In this document: positions 16,255 to 25,178 of the stretch, piece by piece
Layout of the letters: the number at the start of each line of letters is the position of its first letter
Numbering within the stretch: the stretch's first letter is position 1
NCBI GenBank assembly: GCA_003222395.1
Contig: QHWB01000053.1
Location: forward strand, 119,173-183,172
Source of the DNA: Acidobacteriota bacterium
GTDB lineage: Bacteria; Acidobacteriota; Vicinamibacteria; Vicinamibacterales; CAVVIG01
Direction of reading: 5' to 3'
Length of the DNA: 64,000 nt
Notes under the pieces: generated by a model
The model's input: the letters and a program-made list of their open reading frames with translations, nothing else
What the model was told of the DNA's origin: nothing
The model's database searches: none
Program-made: the position numbers and the translations under genes

Positions 16255-16767
16255 CTATCCCCTCGCCGCCGCTTCCTTCACGCGGTAATACGCAATCATG
16301 TCGAGCGGCTTCGGCGGCTGCGCACCGAGCTGCCGCAGCATCGTCGTAATCTGACCGCGATGGTAGCTCGCGTGGTTGACGACGTGCTGCACCATCTGCC
16401 AGATAGGCGATGCGCCCGTGTGTCCGCTGAGCAGCTTGAAGGGGATGACGCGTTCGACGTCCGCCTCGTCGAGCCCGTCGACGAACGCGCGCATCTTCCG
16501 CTCGTGATCGATCCATGCCTCGCGCAGCGCCGCGAGATCCGGGAACCGATCCGACGGCAGCAGCGCGGTCGGCGACTCGCCGTGCCAGCGCTGGTACCAG
16601 GCCCACTCGGCCGCGTAGATATGGGTCGCGGTGTCGCGGATCGATTTGAAGCTGCTGCCGAGATCGCGGTTGTACTCGTTCGCCGTGAGCGGCTCGATTG
16701 CGTCGAGCAACCGATCGCGAGCCCAGTAGTGATAGTCGATCATGGTTTTCAGGTCTTGGAGATTCAC
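16255..16767 (-). CDS. DinB family protein
   Basis: 170 residues from GTG 16767, which overlaps the cyclophilin stop in a GTGA arrangement. The four-helix DinB/YfiT pattern is present: MIDYHYWARDRLLDAI, THIYAAEWAWYQRWHG with the first metal His, and HVVNHASYHRGQITTMLRQLG with the second and third His. DinB-like proteins are metal-binding helical bundles, some of which act as thiol-dependent transferases with mycothiol or bacillithiol. The biochemical role here is unknown. Confidence 0.9.
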   Translation of the reverse strand: MNLQDLKTMIDYHYWARDRLLDAIEPLTANEYNRDLGSSFKSIRDTATHIYAAEWAWYQRWHGESPTALLPSDRFPDLAALREAWIDHERKMRAFVDGLDEADVERVIPFKLLSGHTGASPIWQMVQHVVNHASYHRGQITTMLRQLGAQPPKPLDMIAYYRVKEAAARG

Positions 16768-17402
16768 GGGATAACCCTCGCTCGGACGATCCGATCCAAT
16801 CGCGGGAATTCGCGATCCAGATACGCGTTGCCGCCGTCGAACAGCGGTTGCTGCTTCCCCGCGCGGATGCCGCCGCCGGAATTCTCGCCGTACTCGCTGT
16901 TCAGCGCGTCGGCGACTTCCATCCCCGAAACGACGCGGCCGAACGGCGCGAACCCCTGTGCGTCCTGCGTGGACGACAGATCGTTCAAGGCGATGTAGAC
17001 CTGCGTCGTCCTCCCGTTCGGAACCGCGAAGGCGAACGCGACGGTGCCGCGCACGTTCGATTCCTTCCGCGGATCGTCGGGGATCGCCTTCCCGCGCCAC
17101 TGTTTGGCGACCGCAGGATCGCCATTGATCCCGAACTGCGCCCACCGGCCGGCGACGACGCGGAAGAACCGATTGTCGTCGTAGTAGCCGCTCGCGACCA
17201 GCTCGTAGAAACGATCCGCGCCCTGCGGCGCCCACTCGCGGTTGACCTCGATCACGATCTGTCCCTTGGTCGTGTCCAGCTGCACGCGATAAACGTGTAG
17301 CGCGAGGCTTTCAGCCGAGCGTCCGCGACGGGCCGATTGGGATCGCTCGCCTAAAAGGCTCGCGCTACAGACGAAGACGAGCAGCCAGCGCACCGGGCAC
17401 AT
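16764..17402 (-). CDS. Exported cyclophilin-type peptidylprolyl isomerase
   Basis: 212 residues from ATG 17402, two bases before which the rsgA frame ends. A hydrophobic start (MCPVRWLLVFVCSASLL) is a signal peptide. The cyclophilin core follows: TTKGQIVIEVNREWAPQGADRFYELVASGYYDDNRFFRVV, FAMAN-like VAFAFAVPNGRTTQVYIAL and FAPFGRVVSGMEV. It catalyses proline cis-trans isomerisation, probably of exported proteins. A REP pair (17297-17368) lies inside the reading frame and encodes the linker GERSQSARRGRSAESLALHV between signal and domain. Confidence 0.88.
   Translation of the reverse strand: MCPVRWLLVFVCSASLLGERSQSARRGRSAESLALHVYRVQLDTTKGQIVIEVNREWAPQGADRFYELVASGYYDDNRFFRVVAGRWAQFGINGDPAVAKQWRGKAIPDDPRKESNVRGTVAFAFAVPNGRTTQVYIALNDLSSTQDAQGFAPFGRVVSGMEVADALNSEYGENSGGGIRAGKQQPLFDGGNAYLDREFPRLDRIVRARVIP
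17297..17368. repeat. Inverted pair of REP palindromes inside the cyclophilin gene
   Basis: GTAGCGCGAGGCTTTCAG (17297 on) and GCTCGCCTAAAAGGCTCGCG (17345 on) face each other about 20 bases apart. Each is itself a small palindrome. The pair could fold into a cruciform within the 5' coding part of the gene. Confidence 0.75.
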
Positions 17403-17403
17403 T

Positions 17404-18479
17404 CTACGACCGGTCGCGATCGCGATAGAGGGCTTTGAGCGACTGCTGCGTCTGCCTCCATCGGCGCTTCGCGTTCGCGGCCGCCGCCTTGTCGCGCTTG
17501 CGTTCTTCGAATGCCGCCTCGCGCAGCAAACGGCGGTAATGCTCGAGGCGATCGCGATCGAGACGGCCGCTGTCTGCCGCCGCGAGCACCGCGCATCCCG
17601 GTTCCGTTTCGTGCCCGCAGTCGGCGAAGCGGCAGTCGCGCGCGAGCGTGCGATGTCGTCGAACGCGCCGTCAACCGATCCGGACTGTGTCCACGGCACG
17701 AGCTCGCGCATCCCGGGCGTGTCGATCAGCAGCGCGCCCGACGGAAGCTCGACGAGATGACGCGCGGTCGTCGTATGCCGCCCTCTCCCGTCGCTTTCGC
17801 GGATCGCGCCGACCTTGCGGACGTCGTGGCCGATGAGCCGATTGACGATTGTCGACTTGCCGACACCGGACGACCCAAGGAGCGCAATCGTTTCCGCCCG
17901 TCGCAGGTAGGGCGACAGCGCGTCCTCGACCGTCGCGCGCGCCGCGAGGCCCAGCGCGCTGACGGCGACAACGTCGACCAACGGCAGCCGCGAACGCAAG
18001 TCGTCGCATGCGCGCTCCGGATCCTCGGTCAGGTCGGCCTTGTTGAGCACAACGACCGGCACCGCGCCCGCGTCCCACACGGTAGTGAGGTAGCGCTCGA
18101 GACGGCGCGGATTGAGATCGCGCGTCGCGGCGGTCACCAGAAAGATCGTGTCGACGTTCGCGGCCATCACCTGCTGTTCGATCGCCGCGCCCGCGGCAGC
18201 CCGCGCGATCGTGCTTCGCCGTTCGAGCCGCCGGTGGACGATTGCATCTCGCACACCGACCCAATCGCCGACGGCCGGGAAGTCGGCCGGCGACCGCGCC
18301 TGATGTCGAACCCGTCCGCTGATCTCCACGCAACCTTCGTATTCGCCCGCGACTCGGCAGGCTCCGCGCTGCTCTTCGACGACGCGCGACCATTGAAGCG
18401 CCGACGGGACGCGTTCGTCGCCGTCCCGAACCTGTTGCTCGAAAAACGAATTCCATCCCAGACGTTCGAGTGAAGACAC
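17404..18479 (-). pseudogene. rsgA: rsgA, ribosome small-subunit GTPase, with a single-base frameshift
   Basis: Starts at GTG 18479 with AAGGAG well placed. The N-terminal OB-fold (AVGDWVGVRD) and circularly permuted GTPase are intact: G4 LNKADL, G1 GSSGVGKST, G3 DTPGMREL. Near 17647 one base is missing. After GAFDDIAR the zinc domain (LARDCRFADCGHETEPGCAVL, then a helical basic tail) continues in the next frame to a stop at 17404. RsgA checks 30S maturation and is normally about 300-360 residues, matching the sum of both frames. A sequencing or assembly error is as likely as a true mutation because the rest is well conserved. Confidence 0.85.
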
Positions 18480-18798
18480 GTCAGATCTCCTTCTTCGAAA
18501 AAGCTTGGCTCGCTCGCCTGAAAGGCTCGCGCTATAGAGGCGGACGAGCAGTTGTTCGTCGAATGCGAGAGGAAGGTCCGCGTGCGGAGGTCAGGCGCCC
18601 CTAGAGGATCGCCCGATGAACGCGAAGGCGGACCTGTCCCGTGCAAGATCAGCACGTGCGCTCATGTCGACAGGCCCTCCTTTGTCGATGCGTATCCTAC
18701 CAGAAACGCAGAGAACCCTGAGAATGGAGAGCAATTCAAATCTCAGCGGACTCTGCGAGGTCTGCGTGCAGTTCGTTTTACCGGATTACAATACGCGG
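18480..18798. other. Intergenic region with REP and inverted repeat, no gene
   Basis: Between the divergent rsgA and MetE-like genes lie a REP copy (CGCTCGCCTGAAAGGCTCGCG, 18511-18531) and a CGCAGAG-type inverted repeat (18703-18770). A TACAAT box sits at about 18785-18790, very close to the MetE-like ATG. An open frame starting at 18616 runs into the MetE-like gene but encodes repeat-derived sequence and is not used as the start. Confidence 0.55.
18703..18770. repeat. CGCAGAG/CTCTGCG dispersed inverted repeat
   Basis: AAACGCAGAGAACCCTGAGA and its imperfect complement TCTCAGCGGACTCTGCGAGG with TCTGCGTGCAG flank a 25-base centre. It is one of four members of this family in the window. Confidence 0.65.
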
Positions 18799-19914
18799 AT
18801 GATTTCCAATTCTGAGGTCCGCGCAGAAACGATCGGCAGCCTGCTGCGTCCGCCGTACCTCGCGAGCGCGCGAGGACAGCTCGAGCGAGGCGAGTTGACG
18901 CCAGCTGCGTTCAAGAAGATCGAGGACCGCGCCGTCGACGAGGCCGTCGCGCTGCAGGAGACCGCGGGTCTCGACGTCGTCACTGACGGAGAACAGCGCC
19001 GTTATGCGTTCTTCGGCCATCTCGTCGAAGCGCTCGAAGGCTTCGACAAGTTCGGCGGATGGGCCATCCCGTTCCGCGACGAATCAGGCGCCACCATCAC
19101 GCAGAAGCGGCCCGTCGTCGTCGACAAGCTGCGCTGGCGCCATCAGATGGGCGTCGAGGAATTCACGTATCTGCGCGGCCGGACGGCGAAGCGCGTCAAG
19201 GTGACGCTGCTCAGCGCGCAGCAGGCGGCCGCGTACTACGACCCGGACAAGTCGCGCGCCGCCTACGCGACCCGCGACGCGTATCTCGCGGACATCGTCG
19301 ACTTCACGCGTCGGGAGATCGAGGAACTGCGCCGTCTGGGATGCGACTACGTTCAGATCGACGCGCCGCAGTATGCCGCGCTCCTGGACGAATCGATCCG
19401 CGAAGGCTACCGGCAGCGCGGCAGCGATCCCGACCGGCTCATCGACGCGTGCATCGAGCTCGATAACGCCATCGTCGATGGACACTCTGGCATGACGTTC
19501 GGCGTGCACATCTGCCGCGGCAACAACCAGAGCATGTTCTACGCGTCGGGCGGATACGATCGCATCGCGGAGCAGGTGTTCCGCCGCTCGCGCTTTCACC
19601 GGTTTCTTCTCGAGTACGACGACGCCCGATCGGGAACGTTCGAGCCGCTGCGCTACGTGCCCGACGATCGCGTCGTGGTGCTCGGCCTCGTGAGCACGAA
19701 GAAGTCGCGGCTCGAGACGGTCGACGAGCTGCGGCAGCGGATCGCGGAAGCCTCACGGATCGTGCCGATCGACAGGCTCGCCGTCAGCCCGCAGTGCGGC
19801 TTTGCTTCGACCGAAGCCGGCAATCGCATCTCGCCGGAGGATCAGCGGCGCAAGCTGGAAGTCGTCGCCGCTGCGGCGCGCGCGACGTGGGCGCCGGCGG
19901 TGACAGGATCGTAG
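18799..19914 (+). CDS. Cobalamin-independent methionine synthase-like methyltransferase (short MetE homologue)
   Basis: 371 residues from ATG 18799. It corresponds to the catalytic C-terminal half of MetE: ETIGSLLRPPYL at the N-terminus, DGEQRRYAF, CDYVQIDAPQYA, zinc ligands in GVHICRGNN (His, Cys) and in SPQCGFAS (Cys) near the end. True MetE has about 750 residues with a duplicated N-terminal half. These short homologues transfer methyl groups to thiols but often not from methyl-folate-triglutamate. The methyl donor is unknown and no sulfur-metabolism gene is adjacent. Confidence 0.85.
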   Translation: MISNSEVRAETIGSLLRPPYLASARGQLERGELTPAAFKKIEDRAVDEAVALQETAGLDVVTDGEQRRYAFFGHLVEALEGFDKFGGWAIPFRDESGATITQKRPVVVDKLRWRHQMGVEEFTYLRGRTAKRVKVTLLSAQQAAAYYDPDKSRAAYATRDAYLADIVDFTRREIEELRRLGCDYVQIDAPQYAALLDESIREGYRQRGSDPDRLIDACIELDNAIVDGHSGMTFGVHICRGNNQSMFYASGGYDRIAEQVFRRSRFHRFLLEYDDARSGTFEPLRYVPDDRVVVLGLVSTKKSRLETVDELRQRIAEASRIVPIDRLAVSPQCGFASTEAGNRISPEDQRRKLEVVAAAARATWAPAVTGS

Positions 19915-19936
19915 AGACGCGAGAGAGCGCGCTCTA

Positions 19937-20803
19937 TCACCGCTTCGTTGCGAACAGCGGCTGACCGAAATCGTCGGTCAGGCGCAGCAGATACTGGTTG
20001 TTCTCCTGACAGATGTATTCGGCGAGCTCGCCGTTCGCGCGCCACGGAATGTTCCATCCCACGGTCCACGGCTTCGTGTAGGCGCCCGGATCTTCGATCG
20101 TCGCCTCGTAGTGGAGCAGGTTTTTGTTCCGCCGCGTAAACCTCTCGACGACGTGCAGCATGTCGGTGTGCGGGTGCCCGGAGTAGTCGAGCCACGTGCC
20201 TTCGTTGAACCCGACGACATCGACGACGAGCGTGTCGCCTTCCCACCGGCCGACGGAATGTCCGAGATACGTCGGATTCAACGAATCGCCTGAGGGATGC
20301 GGGCGGGCGTCCATATAGATTTCGCGCCAGATGTGCGTCGCCCCCTCGAACGTCATGATGATGCGCTTCTGCTCCGGCAGCTGGATGATTTCCATCGGAT
20401 ACGGCGTCGCCATCAGACGAGGACCGCCCGGCGGCAGACAGTAGCCTTCCGGGTCGTACTTGGATTCATTCGCGACGTTGTAGTCGTACACCGCACGCGA
20501 CCACGGCATGAACGGCACCTGCGGCTCGAACCTGGAGCCGTCGCGTTTCAGATCGTGCCCGACGAGGCCGACTACGCCGCCCGAGCGCGGCAGATCGCTT
20601 ATCGCGTCGGTGTTGTCGATCCGCAGCGCCATGTTGCGGATCCACGGTACGCCCCAAATACCCTTTTCACCGGCGACGCGGCCGAGATTCGGCGTGCCGT
20701 TGGCAAGCCTTGGCATCGGGTCCGCCGGCGCCGGCGCGCCGCGCTGCGCGAACAGCGCCGGCGTCAGGACGATCATCAGCACCGCGATCGATCGGATTCG
20801 CAT
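19937..20803 (-). CDS. Exported unknown-function protein of the GHSxGxWEGDTLVVD family (copy 1)
   Basis: 288 residues with signal peptide MRIRSIAVLMIVLTPALFA and AGGAGG before ATG 20803. The conserved core has CLPPGGPRLMATPYPMEIIQ, FEGATHIWREIYMDARPHP, GHSVGRWEGDTLVVDVVGFN, and a terminal EYICQENNQYL. Three more members are in this window (32769-33716, 46512-47465, 48036-48767). The copy at 46512 is close to it over most of its length. The family is common in Acidobacteriota, and I know of no assigned activity. The invariant WEGDT and E-Y-x-C-x-E-x-N motifs suggest a structural or ligand-binding beta fold. Confidence 0.85.
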   Translation of the reverse strand: MRIRSIAVLMIVLTPALFAQRGAPAPADPMPRLANGTPNLGRVAGEKGIWGVPWIRNMALRIDNTDAISDLPRSGGVVGLVGHDLKRDGSRFEPQVPFMPWSRAVYDYNVANESKYDPEGYCLPPGGPRLMATPYPMEIIQLPEQKRIIMTFEGATHIWREIYMDARPHPSGDSLNPTYLGHSVGRWEGDTLVVDVVGFNEGTWLDYSGHPHTDMLHVVERFTRRNKNLLHYEATIEDPGAYTKPWTVGWNIPWRANGELAEYICQENNQYLLRLTDDFGQPLFATKR

Positions 20804-20835
20804 CGCGCCCTCCTAAACGTTCTTGCCGGTCGCAA

Positions 20836-21155
20836 TCAGGTCGCGTGGCCGTTCGCCGTGCACGACGACGGACCGACCATGTAGTTCGCGAGCGCCGTCC
20901 TGTCGAGGCCCGGAAAGCCCTCGTTCAACGATTGAAAAAAGACGTACTCGTCCGGCATCATAGCGCATGGCGCGAGCGCTTGCGACGAATCGCCGAGCGT
21001 CGTTCCACCCTCGACGGCGCGCCGCTGGATGAGCGCTCCGAACCACGCGTCGTGCGCGTTGATGTCGAACGCGAACAGACCCTCGACACCGGCCGATCGC
21101 AGCCCCCGGCGATCGTCGATGCCGCCTCGCCGAATCCGATTAAACCGATCCTCAC
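20836..21155 (-). pseudogene. Remnant of an NAD(P)-dependent beta-hydroxyacid-type dehydrogenase
   Basis: From ATG 21155 the minus strand reads MRIGLIGFGEAASTIAGG, a Rossmann start. It then slips frame in a run of five C/G bases (21103-21107) and continues as LRSAGVEGLFAFDIN plus HDAWFGALIQRRAVEGG. A further piece up to a TGA at 20836 reads PDEYVFFQSLNEGFPGLDRTALANYM, resembling the C-terminus of 6-phosphogluconate-dehydrogenase-like proteins. The 180 or so residues that should lie between are absent. It therefore carries a frameshift and an internal deletion. Confidence 0.55.
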
Positions 21156-21162
21156 GACCGCC

Positions 21163-22497
21163 TCACGGGATCGTCCGCCTGACGGCTGGCGCTACGGGTG
21201 TCGGTGTAGCGTCCGGCTTCAGCCGGACGTCAGCCGCGTCGAGCACCGACAATCTGTCGTCGTCGACCTGTCCGCACCACTTGCCGACGACGATTGTCGC
21301 GACGCCGTTGCCGATCAGGTTCGTCACGGCCATCGCCTCGCCCATGAAGCGGTGGATGCCGAGAATCAGCGCGACGCCGGCAACTGGAAGGTAGCCCGTC
21401 GCGGACAGCGTGCCCGCAAGCGCGATGAGCGCGGCGCCGGCAACGCCCGCGGCCCCCTTTGACGTAATCAGCAGCAGCATCAGCAGCGTCAGCTGCCGCA
21501 TGAGGCCGAGCGGAGTTCCGGTGGCCTGCGCGATGAATACCGTCGCCATCACGAGGTAAATGGCGGTGCCGTCGAGATTGAACGAGTAGCCGGCCGGAAC
21601 GACGACGCCGACGATCGATCGATCGACGCCGAGCGCCTCGAGCTTTTCCATCAGCCGCGGCAGCACCGATTCGGACGACGATGTGCCGTAGACGATGAAG
21701 ATTTCTTCCCGGACATACTTGATGAACGGCCAGATGCCGAAGCCGTGCCACCTCGCGATGGCGCCGAGGACGATGGCAACGAACGCCGCGCATGTCAGGT
21801 AGAAGCACGCCATCAAACCGGCAAGCTGCGCCAGCGCACCAACGCCGAAGCCGCCGATCGTAAACGCCATCGCTCCGAATGCGCCGACCGGCGCTGCTTT
21901 CATGATCAGGTCGATGACCCCGAACAAGATCTTCGACATCTTCTCGACGAAGTCGATGACGGTGGCCGCTGCGCCGCCTCCGGCGCGGAGCGCGAAGCCG
22001 ACCAGCACCGAGATCAGCAGCACCTGGAGGATGTCGCCTCTGGCGAACGCGTCGACCACGCTCGTGGGAATGATGTCGAGCACGAAACCGGTGACGCTCT
22101 GCGCTCGGCCCGCCGTCACGTACTGCGCCACCACCTGCGCGTCGAGCGACGCCGGATCGACATTCATGCCGCCGCCCGGCCGCGCCATGTTGACGACAAT
22201 CAGGCCGATCATCAGCGCGAGCGTCGTCACGATCTCGAAGTAGATCAGGGCGAGGACGCCGGCCTTGCCCACCGTCCTGCCGCCCGCGCCGCCCGCGATG
22301 CCGACGACGACGGTGCAGAAGATAATCGGCGCGACGATCATGCGCACGAGCTTGACGAACGCGTCGCCGAGCGGCTTCATCGCGACGCCGGCCGCTGGCC
22401 ACAAGTACCCGACGAGAGCACCGAGGGCCGTGGCGATCAGTACCTGACGGTAGAGCGATTGCGGATTGCGGATTTGGGATTGCGGATTGGATGTCAT
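21163..22497 (-). CDS. Dicarboxylate/amino acid:cation symporter (DAACS, DctA/GltP-like)
   Basis: 444 residues from ATG 22497 with AGGAG upstream. Eight or more membrane segments are visible. Family signatures are [17 protein letters not shown], the serine-rich re-entrant loop [30 protein letters not shown] and the final [25 protein letters not shown]. It couples Na+ or H+ uptake to C4-dicarboxylates or acidic amino acids in the inner membrane. The first 14 residues ([14 protein letters not shown]) come from a GCGGATTG simple repeat, and the last 18 ([11 protein letters not shown]...) from a REP. Its position after the aromatic cluster would suit oxo-dicarboxylate transport (inference). Confidence 0.9.
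   Translation of the reverse strand: MTSNPQSQIRNPQSLYRQVLIATALGALVGYLWPAAGVAMKPLGDAFVKLVRMIVAPIIFCTVVVGIAGGAGGRTVGKAGVLALIYFEIVTTLALMIGLIVVNMARPGGGMNVDPASLDAQVVAQYVTAGRAQSVTGFVLDIIPTSVVDAFARGDILQVLLISVLVGFALRAGGGAAATVIDFVEKMSKILFGVIDLIMKAAPVGAFGAMAFTIGGFGVGALAQLAGLMACFYLTCAAFVAIVLGAIARWHGFGIWPFIKYVREEIFIVYGTSSSESVLPRLMEKLEALGVDRSIVGVVVPAGYSFNLDGTAIYLVMATVFIAQATGTPLGLMRQLTLLMLLLITSKGAAGVAGAALIALAGTLSATGYLPVAGVALILGIHRFMGEAMAVTNLIGNGVATIVVGKWCGQVDDDRLSVLDAADVRLKPDATPTPVAPAVRRTIP
21165..21240. repeat. REP palindromes at the 3' end of the symporter gene
   Basis: GTCCGGCTTCAGCCGGAC (21211-21228) is a perfect palindrome apart from its centre, preceded by TGTAGC. It is followed upstream by CGCCTGACGGCTGGCGCTAC. 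Both are read in frame as the protein tail. Confidence 0.7.
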
Positions 22498-22535
22498 TGA
22501 ACTCCTGGAATCCGAAACCGCCAATCCGCAATGTC

Positions 22536-23900
22536 TTACCGCCCAGCCGGTTGCGGAGCGATCGACCGGACGGGGCGGACGATCAGGCGGCGCGGCACGT
22601 GGTTTCGCACCGACGCGAGCGCCGCGAAGACGACCGTCATCGTGCCCGCGATGAAGAGGAACATCAGCGAGGGTCCGCCCCTGTCGAGCGCCCACGCGCC
22701 GGCGTACGGCGATACGACGCCGCCGATGCGGCCGACTGCCACGGCGGTGCCGATGCCGGTTGCCCGAATGCCGGTTGGATACACGTGCGCCGCGAGCGCA
22801 TACATCGTTGTCTGCACGGCGTTGATGAGACCGCCGGTCCACGCCAGCATCGCGAGGACGGCGGCCGCCGACTGCACTCCGATCGAGACGCTCGCCAGGA
22901 GCGCCGCGCCGGCAATCGCGCCGGCCGCCATCGCGAGCATCGTGATGCGCGATCCGAACCGGCCGATGAGCACGGCGCCGCCAATCGCGCCGATGACGCC
23001 GCCGAAGTTGAACGCGGTGAGGCCGTAGCTCGCGACGCCGACGCCGAAGCCGGCTGTCGTCAGCAGCGACGGCACCCAGTTCGTGCCGACGTACACCGAC
23101 AGCAGACAGAAGAAGAACGACGCGCACAACGCGAGCGTGTCGCGGCGGAATTCGGGCACGAAAAGCGATCGCGCCGACACATGAGCGATCGGCTTCTCCC
23201 GCGCGTCGACGAACACGACATCATCGGGCACGCCGTGACCGAGGCGGCGCAGCAGCACGACGAGCTCGCGCCATCGCTGCCGCTGGCGAGCAAGGTACCG
23301 TGGCGACTCGGGCAACACGTTGAGAAGCAGCGCCGCGAGCAGGAGCGGCACGATGCCGCCGACGAGGAAGAGCGCGCGCCATCCGTAGTGCGGCAAAATC
23401 TGAGCGCCGGTCATGCCCGCCAGCGTGCCGCCAAGCGGGATGCAGACGATCGTCAGCGTCACCGCAAACGGCCTGTGGCGCAGCGGCACGTACTCCGATG
23501 ACAGTGCTGCGGCGTTCGGCATCGCGCCGCCGAGCCCGAGGCCGGCGAAAAAGCGCAGCGCTGTCAGCGTCGTCACGCCGCCGGCGAACGAGACCAGCAG
23601 CGTCAGCGCGCCGAAAGAGACGACGCTGCCGAGCAGCGCGACGCGGCGGCCGACGCGATCGCCGATGTAGCCTCCGATCGCGCCGCCGATCATCATGCCG
23701 AACAAGCCGCTCGACAGCACGAAGGCGAAGGCGGAGCGCTGCAGGTGCCATTCGCGCATCATCGCTGGAACCGCGGCTGCGAGCAGCTGATTGTCGAGGC
23801 CGTCGAGGATGATCGTGAGGGCGGTGGCCGCGACCAGCAGCTTCTGATAGCCGGTCCACTGACCTTCGTCGAGGATGACGCCGACGTCCGCGGTCTTCAT
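22536..23900 (-). CDS. MFS transporter of the aromatic acid:H+ symporter (AAHS) family
   Basis: 454 residues with twelve hydrophobic segments and AGGGGA upstream of ATG 23900. The AAHS fingerprint is seen in TM1 ([15 protein letters not shown]) and the MFS motif A loop [11 protein letters not shown] after TM2, with PESPRYL after TM6. It likely brings benzoate-type acids such as protocatechuate or gallate into the cell. It is 37 bases downstream of the ring-cleavage dioxygenase gene and in the same direction, so it belongs to the catabolic operon. Confidence 0.88.
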   Translation of the reverse strand: MKTADVGVILDEGQWTGYQKLLVAATALTIILDGLDNQLLAAAVPAMMREWHLQRSAFAFVLSSGLFGMMIGGAIGGYIGDRVGRRVALLGSVVSFGALTLLVSFAGGVTTLTALRFFAGLGLGGAMPNAAALSSEYVPLRHRPFAVTLTIVCIPLGGTLAGMTGAQILPHYGWRALFLVGGIVPLLLAALLLNVLPESPRYLARQRQRWRELVVLLRRLGHGVPDDVVFVDAREKPIAHVSARSLFVPEFRRDTLALCASFFFCLLSVYVGTNWVPSLLTTAGFGVGVASYGLTAFNFGGVIGAIGGAVLIGRFGSRITMLAMAAGAIAGAALLASVSIGVQSAAAVLAMLAWTGGLINAVQTTMYALAAHVYPTGIRATGIGTAVAVGRIGGVVSPYAGAWALDRGGPSLMFLFIAGTMTVVFAALASVRNHVPRRLIVRPVRSIAPQPAGR

Positions 23901-23937
23901 GCCGTCCCCTGATGCGGAGCAGCCCGCGCGGGGCCGC

Positions 23938-25104
23938 CTAGGCCCGCGCGTTCGCCGTCCGATGTGACATCGAGAAGATCACATGCAGTGACATGAGAGC
24001 CTGCAGCGGGTGCGCGCCGGCCTCGACGAGCGGTCCGACGTGCTCGCTGACGAGTCCGCCCTTGCCGACACTGATCAACTCCTGGGCCGCTTCGCGCTGC
24101 CGCGCGTTCAGCCCGTACTCCTTCGCAACGGAGTCGAGGTTCTTGATCACGCGATCGCGCAGCTCCGCGCTGTGCCGCACTTCGAACAAGAGGCGATTGA
24201 GCCCGTACGCTTCCGCCGGCGGATGCTTGTAGAACTGATAACCCTGATTGCGGAACTTGAAGCCGCCGTACTGCTCCACTGCTTGAGTGGCAGACACCGT
24301 TTTCGCGCGACCGGGAAGGAATCGCATCAGGCCGAGGCCGTGGTGCCACGTCGGGATGTAGTCGATCAGCTCCCCTTCCTGCCGGCCGATCGCGCCGAAC
24401 ATGGTGGCCCAATTGAGCATCTCGGTGTTGCCGACCTCGTCGAGCTGCGTCCCGGTCATGTTCAGCAGCGCGTCGGTCCTGCCCATTTCGAACTGCGACA
24501 GCAGCCACCGATCGAAATCGAATTCGGGCGACAGGTATTTCGTCGTGCCCGGGAAATGCGACATGCCGCCGCTCGCGATGACGGCGACGCGCTCCCTGCG
24601 TCCCTTGACGATGTCGGCGATGGCCTGTCCGAGCGCGGCGCAGCGCTTCGGCGTGGGCAGCGGCGGAACGTAGACGTTGGTGAAGAACGGGACGACCGGG
24701 ATCTTGCGGTTGCCGATCACGTACTCGAACGGCACCGCGAACGCATGCCCGAGCTCGGCGTCCTCTGAATACGCGATGTCGAAGTTCTTCTCGACGACGA
24801 GCTTGTTGAGCAGGTCTTCGGCCATCTCGCGATGGACCGGGAGGTCGTATTCCTTGCCGGCGAACTTCGCGATTGCGCGGCTGCCCGCGATGATCGCGAA
24901 GGTCGGGATACACGTCACGGAAAACGTTTCGACGTGATCGCTGCCGAAGAAGAGGATGACGTCGGGATTGGTTTCGTCGAGAACCTTTCCCAGCTCGCGC
25001 ATGCCGGCGCCTGCCTGATCGAGCTGTTCCGGTTTCTCGTCCGGCGGCCGCGTGAACATGTACGGCGTATGACACGTGCCGACGGCCGCTACGATTTCAC
25101 CCAT
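23938..25104 (-). CDS. Class III extradiol dioxygenase with fused LigB and LigA domains (protocatechuate 4,5-/gallate dioxygenase-like)
   Basis: 388 residues from ATG 25104 (GAGGAG upstream). Residues about 1-280 form the LigB domain with iron ligands His12 (GTCHTPY), His57 (GSDHVE) and probable Glu228 (GNTEMLNW), and active-site His183 (GGMSHFPG). Residues about 295-375 resemble LigA (YKHPPAEAYGLNRLLFEVRH, QELISVGKGGLVSEHVGPLVEAGAHPLQALM). In Sphingobium LigA and LigB are separate, whereas gallate dioxygenases (DesB/GalA) are fused like this. It opens protocatechuate or gallate between C4 and C5 with O2. Neighbouring LigC, LigJ and LigK homologues support this. LigC would be needed for protocatechuate but not for gallate. 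Confidence 0.85.
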   Translation of the reverse strand: MGEIVAAVGTCHTPYMFTRPPDEKPEQLDQAGAGMRELGKVLDETNPDVILFFGSDHVETFSVTCIPTFAIIAGSRAIAKFAGKEYDLPVHREMAEDLLNKLVVEKNFDIAYSEDAELGHAFAVPFEYVIGNRKIPVVPFFTNVYVPPLPTPKRCAALGQAIADIVKGRRERVAVIASGGMSHFPGTTKYLSPEFDFDRWLLSQFEMGRTDALLNMTGTQLDEVGNTEMLNWATMFGAIGRQEGELIDYIPTWHHGLGLMRFLPGRAKTVSATQAVEQYGGFKFRNQGYQFYKHPPAEAYGLNRLLFEVRHSAELRDRVIKNLDSVAKEYGLNARQREAAQELISVGKGGLVSEHVGPLVEAGAHPLQALMSLHVIFSMSHRTANARA

Positions 25105-25117
25105 AGAACATCTCCTC

Positions 25118-25178
25118 GAGCCAGCAACCAGCCCCGGCCCCAGCCCCCAGCAACCAGCCCCCTAGCCCCCAGCCCCCT
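25118..25178. repeat. CAGCAACCAGCCCC simple repeats
   Basis: Irregular copies of AGCCCCCAGC and AGCAACCAGC fill the gap between the dioxygenase and ligK genes and run into the last codons of ligK. The same pattern recurs at 27990-28045. Confidence 0.6.
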
